A stretch of DNA of 64,000 bases, from the NCBI GenBank assembly GCA_949316235.1, contig OX438749.1, positions 17,314,414 to 17,378,413 of the forward strand. The letters run 5' to 3'. Made by a program: the position numbers and the translations under genes. The notes beneath the pieces are model-generated. The model saw nothing but the letters and a program-made list of their open reading frames with translations, was not told the origin of the DNA and made no database searches. This stretch comes from Oegoconia quadripuncta. Its lineage: Eukaryota; Arthropoda; Insecta; Lepidoptera; Autostichidae. Shown in pieces: positions 58,370-64,000 of this stretch (position 1 is its first letter; each line of letters begins with the position of its first letter).

Positions 58370-58665
58370 AAGGACCTGTAATAACGTTGCAAATATTCAT
58401 GGTTTCTATCGAAACTGGGGCTCATTTTGCAGATGGCCGGATCGACGACCTAATGAAGGTCGCGGAAAGCCGCTGGATGAATTCCTCTTCCAACCGGTCA
58501 CTTCTATGGGGGAGGCCTAAGGCACAGTATTACAAACTCCCTACAGTAGCGAAACGGCATCGCGCGACATCAAAGGCGTTGCGCTACTGTAGGAAGATGT
58601 TGTAATACTGTGCCTATGTTCAGCCAGTGGCCGTCCTATGGCTGATACAATGATAATGAAGTATT
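58370..58665 (+). mobile_element. RTE-type LINE 3' end, interrupted by a MITE
   Basis: GATGGCCGGATCGACGACCT, GTCGCGGAAAGCCGCTGGAT and GGGGGAGGCCTA...TGTTCAGCCAGTGG are characteristic wording of the lepidopteran RTE-like 3' end. TGATACAATGATAATGA resembles its short repeat tail. No intact coding frame remains. Confidence 0.65.
58520..58614. mobile_element. 95-bp hairpin MITE with TA target duplication
   Basis: AGGCACAGTATTACAA at the left pairs with TTGTAATACTGTGCC at the right. The arms extend to nearly 40 bases with a few mismatches (CCTACAGTAGCG on both). TA flanks it at 58518-58519 and 58615-58616, and removing it restores the RTE wording GGCCTATGTTCAG. Confidence 0.8.
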
Positions 58666-59155
58666 ATTTCAATCATCAATCAATCAATTAAATACGCTTT
58701 GTTGTTTATAAGGAAGGTACATTCCAGTAAAACCTATCATCACGGAATTCAATTCCTAATTGTTAAGTACCTACATCTGAAAGTTCTGCGTATTGCGAAT
58801 TGAAAAAGTGTTATCTTATAGGTATGCAAAACATTAATATGTACTATATGTGATGAGAAACAATATTAACTAATTTTTTATTTGTAAATGTGTATTTACT
58901 ATTTCGTTATTATAAATATGTACAAAATTCTTGGTGTGATGTCAAATAAATATTGTAACATTATATTATAATGCAAACTAAATAATCTGAACAAATAAAA
59001 TATATACATACAATTTATACCAATACATACATGTTAATTACATATATATGATATATAATAATAATATCTATATATTATAATAAATAAATACATAAGTTTG
59101 GGGGATTACTATAACTGGAAATATAGTATATATAATTTACCGGTCGAAAGTAAAG
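58666..59155. other. AT-rich non-coding stretch
   Basis: TATA-rich simple sequence near 59030-59095. Nothing else was recognised. Confidence 0.4.
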
Positions 59156-59159
59156 TAGA

Positions 59160-59460
59160 TATAAGCTATTGAAGAAAAAGCACCTTGACTTGAGCTTTAA
59201 ATATATTTAAAGACGGAGAGCGACGAATAGACTCCGGAAGAGAGTTCCAGAGGCGAGTAGCTTGCAAAGTGAAGGACTGGCCGTATGATTTAGACAAATT
59301 TTGAGGAACATACAGACGAAGACTGTCAGAGGAACGTAAGGGAAGACTGAGTGGAAGACAGGAATTGACTGTTGTTTAAGATATTGAGGGATCTTGGGAT
59401 TGAACAACACGGAATAAAGGAGGGAGAGAATGTGCACATCCTTGTGATGACGAATGTTTC
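59160..59460 (-). pseudogene. LINE ORF2 extreme C-terminus
   Basis: One minus-strand frame reads RLYVPQNLSKSYGQSF, TLQATRLWNSLPESIRRS and SLNIFKAQVK. The W-N-S-L-P-x-x-I-R ... F-K ending is the usual terminus of jockey/CR1-type reverse-transcriptase proteins. The region upstream of about 59460 is missing and a frame change is needed for the start of the segment. It is a second LINE family, distinct from the 18215 copy in sequence. Confidence 0.75.
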
Positions 59461-59929
59461 TTCTCCAGTATGTTTACCTGATTTTCTGTGTCGTGAAATG
59501 TGTTAAATGCTTTCTACCTAGACTTTTGAGGTGATAAGGTGAAAATTGAAAACTATATTTCTTTTTGATAATTATGATTGATGTAGATAGTTAAGAGTAA
59601 ACTTTCCTTCCTTATTAACGATCCTGTTAAAAGTTTACGATTAGTATATTAATTGGATAATAAGATTAGCGTACCATAGACAATTTGCTTTTTATTTCAA
59701 TTTTTTACTCTCAAATGGCGTTCATCGAGCCACGTCTATGAGAAAAAATAGACGCGTTTCTTTTACAAGACGCAATTAGTGTATCTCATTTGTACGTACT
59801 AAGTTAATGGAAGGTACGGACCATTAAAATGTTACGTTTTTAAATTTAGCTCTTTAGACCTTTCTTTACAGAACTTATTAATTAAAAATCGATATTCTCT
59901 CTCAACTAATGTTTTATCATAATCACCAT

Positions 59930-59980
59930 ATCAGCCACAAAACGTTCACTGCTGAACATAGGCCTCTCCTAATGTTTTAT
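59930..59980. repeat. RTE-like fragment
   Basis: CACTGCTGAACATAGGCCTC is a standard RTE 3' block in Lepidoptera. Only about 45 bases remain. Confidence 0.6.
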
Positions 59981-60090
59981 TTTTGGTGTCAATTTAAATA
60001 TTTAATAGAATTATTATCCACTTGTATGGTACATGGCTCCAGTAATAAGATTTTTTTTAATCAATATTTATATAGTTTATATTTCTAATA

Positions 60091-60322
60091 ATAATCATAA
60101 TAAATATTTCGGACACTCACACCAATCATCTAGTCCCAAACTAAGCAAAGCTTGTGCTATGGATACTAGATAACGGATAAACACATAAATATTTATATAA
60201 ACATCCATGACTCGGGAATAAATGTTCGTATTCATCACACAAACACACACCCCTCGCGGGATTTGAACCCGCAACCGTTGGTTTCGCTGACAGGGTCACT
60301 ATCCACTACACCAATCGGTCGC
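60091..60322 (-). mobile_element. SINE family C, full length
   Basis: Body with GTGCTATGGATACTAGATAA. The head on minus has B box GGGTTCAAATCCCGC and starts GGCGACCGATTGGTGTAGTG. Confidence 0.9.
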
Positions 60323-60499
60323 CTAATGCCTTCTTACTTTCTAACTTTGTTCCTGCCTGTAATAACATACTCATATTCCTCCGGAATATTGGCGGAATAA
60401 AAAAGTTACTGACCATAAAGATCGGTGCGTTGCACTAATCAAACCATAAACAAGAACTACTATACTGGTCCTACGATATTGACAAAATAATATAAATAA

Positions 60500-60682
60500 A
60501 TAAATATAAATATAAATAAATATTTCGAACACTTACACCAATCATCTAGTCCCAAACTAAGCAAAGCTTGTGCTATGGATACTAGATAACTGATAAACAT
60601 ACATAAATATTTATATAAACATCCATGACTCTGGAATAAATGTTCGTGTTCATCACACAAACATCTACACCAACCGGTCGTC
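60500..60682 (-). mobile_element. SINE family C, internal deletion removing the B box
   Basis: The body is nearly identical to 60091, but after TTCATCACACAAACA it jumps to CTACACCAACCGGTCGTC. About 50 bases with the B box are lost. Confidence 0.85.
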
Positions 60683-60764
60683 AAAAAGAATGAACTTTAT
60701 TCCTTTGTAGAAGAAATCTGTCATAAAAATTGGTTGACCTTTTCATTCCCCAACTGTAAATGTG

Positions 60765-61020
60765 CTGTGTGGTTTCGTCGCTCAATTAGGATAGAACTAA
60801 ACGGTCTCTTACCGTGGGTGTCGTAAAACTAAGGAACTTTGCGCATTTCAACAGCGATGGGCTCACCCCCTGTCACGTGCGCATTTCTGTATATTTCATA
60901 AGGTGAACCGTGGATGTTGTTTCGATCATTAGTCAAACACCCAAACACTAAAGTTCGAGACATCTCTGACCACCCCATTTAGCATAAAGGTAGTGACTTT
61001 ATGTATGTTAATACTCAATA
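60765..61020 (+). repeat. Dispersed repeat, uninterrupted copy of 41060-41700
   Basis: GTGCTGTGTGGTTTCGTCGC, CACCCCCTGTCACGTGCGCA and CCCCATTTAGCATAAAGGTA in the same order as at 41060. Confidence 0.65.
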
Positions 61021-61359
61021 GACTCAATTTTTTAGCTATGAAAAGAAAAGAAGAAGCAGCTGCAACAAATAATTTGGAGGAATCAGGAAATCATTGCACA
61101 TAAAATTAATCAAAAACTCAATGTTCCAACTTTTAACCTACTTTGTTGTCTTCTTAATTGGATAGAAAGTAAATTCATTGTGTTGTTATCCATTAACACG
61201 TATGTAAAAGTAATAAATAATTCATGAGAAAGATAATTCATCTTCCCTGATTTACAATTATAAGCTACTATCCCCTATTATAATGGATTGCCTAACAAAC
61301 ATTAATCACCACATAACTAGACCACAGCAATTTCTGAGTCATTCAGCCTGAAGGCACAA

Positions 61360-61660
61360 AACCCTAGGGTCCTATCGTGTTGCTTGCCCAATAAACCACT
61401 AAACTATAGCACATATTGGCGCGAAATCGCGGTGCTCTCCCGTGACCAATCTGAAAAGGGTGACCCAAAAGTATACTATGAAAAAGTAAATAGTAAAAAA
61501 GCGCATCGAATGTGACAAATGTGTGTTTTGGGGCACGCGACGCGCGATTGGTCACGCGTGGCGCGTGTGCGCCGATGACGAGAGTGTTTCTAGGTGCAAT
61601 CTAACATTTAATGGTGTTTGTCCCGTTTATCGCTCTGTCAAGTGACCAATTATGGGAGTT
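61360..61660. promoter_or_regulatory. CpG-rich segment with three TGACCAAT boxes and an E2F-like site
   Basis: TGACCAAT occurs at 61443-61450, inverted at 61547-61554, and at 61643-61650. TTGGCGCGAAA (E2F-like) is at 61416-61426, and GGCACGCGACGCGCGATTGG with GCGTGGCGCGTGTGCGCC gives a dense CpG core. CCAAT boxes bind NF-Y. A promoter or enhancer role is inference. No exon was recognised beside it. Confidence 0.4.
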
Positions 61661-61870
61661 AGTTTAGGTAATTTTGGTATTATTTATGTAGTGTTAAAGC
61701 GCGTATGGTGGCGAGTCTGGGGTTTCAAAATAGGACAAGCCGACAATCTTCTTGAGATTTTTACACAACTCGTGAAATAAGAGAGGTAATCAGACGGGAG
61801 GTTTCAGTTATGTTTAAATCTAAGATTTCCTGTACTATTTATATACTTAGTTAATAGTCCAGGGGTTTTC

Positions 61871-62010
61871 AAATCAAATGAAATCAAAATATTTTATATC
61901 ATAGGATAAAATTATCACTTGAAAACGTCACTATTAATATTACATTTAAATTAACTGCTCATTCACAAAGCTGACTCCCCAGAGAAGAACGAGCAACAAA
62001 CTCTATAGGG
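61871..62010 (-). mobile_element. LINE 3' end fragment, family of 23340
   Basis: AAATCAAATGAAATCAAAAT (tail) and TATCACTTGAAAACGTCACT, then AGAAGAACGAGCAACAAACT follow the order of 23342-23490. Confidence 0.65.
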
Positions 62011-62036
62011 TTGCTCGTTTAAACACGTTCTATCAC

Positions 62037-62165
62037 ATAATTTCATCGTCATCGGTTACGTTCTGACATGTGATTGGTTAGTTGGCTCATCGCTTGCTCT
62101 GCAATTGGACGGTTTCTCATTGATCAACGTAATCGATGACGATACCGATGACGTTACATAATCTA
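62037..62165. repeat. Inverted repeat with CCAAT-type centre
   Basis: ATCGTCATCGGTTACGTT and, inverted, ATCGTCATCGATTACGTT flank a centre with GATTGGTTAG and CAATTGGACG. CCGATGACGTTACATAAT follows. It may be a small MITE. Confidence 0.5.
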
Positions 62166-62380
62166 GCTGATCGAGTATTTAGTAAGGCAAGCCGGGTTTT
62201 TGAGCTTATATGAAGGTTCCATCACATTCATATTAAGGAATTGTTTGGTATTTCGGAATAAAAACAGACATTGCGTGGTCTCCACCTATGCAGCAAGGCT
62301 TGTGCAGTTATATTATTCCATAAACCCGTAGGAACTGACCACCCCATTTGTGATAAAAGTCCTGACGTATTGTGTGTGTT

Positions 62381-62674
62381 AAAATAAAAAAAAAAAAATA
62401 AAAAAAAATATCCTTGGACATACACACAATACTACCTATCTAGTTCCACTTTAAGCAACTATAGACTTGTGTTGTGGATACCAGATGGTTGATATACTAC
62501 ATAAATATATATTTTATTTGTAAATAAATACTTATTAAAAATGAAAACATCCATAACTCGGGTACACATGTCCGTATTCATCATACAAACATAAATGCCC
62601 CTAGCGGGAGTTGAACCCCGCGACCATTTGGTATAGTGGTCAGAGTTTCTAACCACTACACCAAACAGGTCATT
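62381..62674 (-). mobile_element. SINE family B, full length
   Basis: Complete body and head. The B box region has an extra C (GAACCCCGCG on plus). A long A run lies at the left, in the plus sense. Confidence 0.85.
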
Positions 62675-63596
62675 AAAAATAATAATGTAAGTAGTAGTAA
62701 ATTTACAATAATTTGAAAGAGAAATTTATCACAAGGTATTTTATTTTCGAATACAAAATAAACAAACGCCACAACACAATTCCACGAAGCACCACCCTTC
62801 AAACGACAGATGTGCCCCTAAAAGTCCTTGAAACGATCTTGGTTTTTTTAAACTCCCCCTACAGGGTGTGGAAGGAAATGACCCCTGAAATTGGCTCCGA
62901 GCTCGGTTACATTCGCACACCTTGCAGACCAAACCCCGACGAGTTGACTAATAGGCCTTATTATGGACATTTTCGCCTTTTGTCACTTGACTCGGTAATC
63001 ACTCGTTCTTTATTATACTTTCGAGGGGATTTCGAAATTATGACATTTCATTCATTTCGGAATTATTTTTAGTAATTTGTTTTTACTGTGTCTTCATTTT
63101 GTGTAATACCTGGACACAGTGTTTTGCTCCATGAGCAATTATATACACTGAGCTATGACCCATTTGTACAGCTATAGCACACACATATTCTAGTGTATTA
63201 TTTTTTTATTTATATATGTTATTTTTTACAAGCTTAGGTAGACTTAAGTTACTTCGTATGTATGTACTTTGTATGTAATTATGTCCGTTCAAAATGGACG
63301 TCAAATTATAACCATTTCCTGTTTACTTAAGGAGCTGAAATTCTGCACACTCATATGTTAGTAGTTATTTGATACATTTATAAGCTAGTATGAACTGACG
63401 CTGCAGCTCCTTAAAATTTTGACTAGAGATACACGTTTAGACTAGAATAATATGTCATAATCACCATCAGTGATGTACAAGATACCTTGAATAAAGTATT
63501 TGGAAAACAAAATGCACAAAATACTTTTGAATACCATTCAGATACCAGATGCAAATAAAATTCTGGAATGGTATCTGAAATACTGGATATAAAATA
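62675..63596. other. Non-coding stretch with an unassigned 119-codon frame
   Basis: A plus-strand frame at 62713-63072 is open but has no recognisable domain, signal or codon bias. I regard it as probably non-coding. A GC-richer core at 62800-62960 is unassigned. Confidence 0.35.
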
Positions 63597-63828
63597 TTTA
63601 TGCACAACGGGTTAGCACTTGACCTCAATCACACCTGATGTTAAGTGAAGATGAGGCCGAAGGTGGAAGCGTACTGACCCGGTAACCCAAATATTGGGGA
63701 ACTGGCTATCTTATCTCTGACAACCGGAACACCACAATGCTATCAACATTGCTGTTTGGCGGCAGATTTAGATAAGATGGTGGTAGCTAGTCAGGCGGAC
63801 ATTTAAAATGCCCTACCACCAACCAAAA
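63597..63828 (-). mobile_element. SINE family A, head missing
   Basis: TTATGCACAACGGGTTAGCA to CCCTACCACCAACCAAAA, stopping before the tRNA-like head. Confidence 0.85.
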
Positions 63829-63894
63829 TTTATCTAATAATGTTTAGATAACCGTTAAGAAGAAGAAGGTAGCAGATTTAACCAGAACCGTTAA

Positions 63895-64000
63895 TTTGGG
63901 TGTCGTCTTATCTCAGACATACAGAATAGAAAAATGCTATTAGGGAACAACAGCTTGGCGGATAGTAGATATTTATCTAGGCGTTACTACCGCCAACAAA
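63895..64000 (-). mobile_element. SINE family A, diverged internal fragment at window edge
   Basis: CTTATCTCAGACATACAG, AAATGCTATTAGG, CTTGGCGGATAG and TACTACCGCCAACA follow the family A middle in order. The copy runs off the edge. Confidence 0.6.

Noticed and set aside
62713..63072. 119-codon plus-strand frame as a gene
   Set aside because: No domain, no splice context and Leu/Arg/Phe-rich chance composition. Kept only as an unassigned stretch.

Overview
This 64 kb window is AT-rich eukaryotic DNA, almost certainly from a moth or butterfly. The main clue is its repeats. Several Helitrons begin with an AATATTATAAATGCGAAAG-type 5' end and stop at a CTAG preceded by a GCGGACGAAGTCGCGGGC hairpin. 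There are many copies of four tRNA-derived SINE families, plus mariner, jockey/CR1-type and RTE-type LINE debris, as is usual in lepidopteran genomes. No bacterial genes, operons or CRISPR arrays are present. All calls were made by eye without a repeat library, so family names are provisional and edges are good to roughly 5-20 bases.

Layout. Positions 1-1238 (minus) hold an uninterrupted LINE gag (ORF1) that runs off the left edge, with its GC-rich 5' region out to about 1555. From 1.6 to 26 kb lies non-coding DNA with foldback/MITE elements (1763, 6533, 8999, 17047, 17789, 20763, 24732), SINEs, a truncated frameshifted mariner transposase (14.6-15.3 kb) and two LINE reverse-transcriptase tails (18.2 and 23.4-24.2 kb). 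From 26.7 to 30.5 kb three different tandem arrays (112-bp, 14-bp, then GTCAWA hexamers) run directly into a decayed Helitron helicase that ends in a recognisable Helitron 3' terminus. From 30.9 to 44.7 kb there are SINEs, Helitrons, 5S rRNA-like fragments, a perfect 63-bp palindrome and a 49-bp minisatellite with 98-bp higher-order units.

The only convincing cellular gene is the first coding exon at 47240-47453 (plus). It lies in a GC-rich island (about 46.56-47.46 kb) and encodes a Pro/Ala-rich N-terminus cut by a good splice donor. The style suggests a developmental regulator, but no DNA-binding domain is in the window, so I do not name it. If the gene continues to the right, 47.5-64 kb is its first intron; it contains few TEs at first (47.5-57.4 kb) and more later, plus GC-rich islets that could be enhancers.

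The genes do not form a pathway. The window reads as a regulatory landscape around a developmental-type gene, colonised by selfish DNA. The observations most worth a second look are the Helitron-linked array cluster, the palindromic or nested elements with clean target duplications, the 5S-like fragments inside a possible Helitron, the evenly spaced CCAAT cluster at 61.4-61.65 kb, and the candidate first exons at 35.4 and 47.2 kb.
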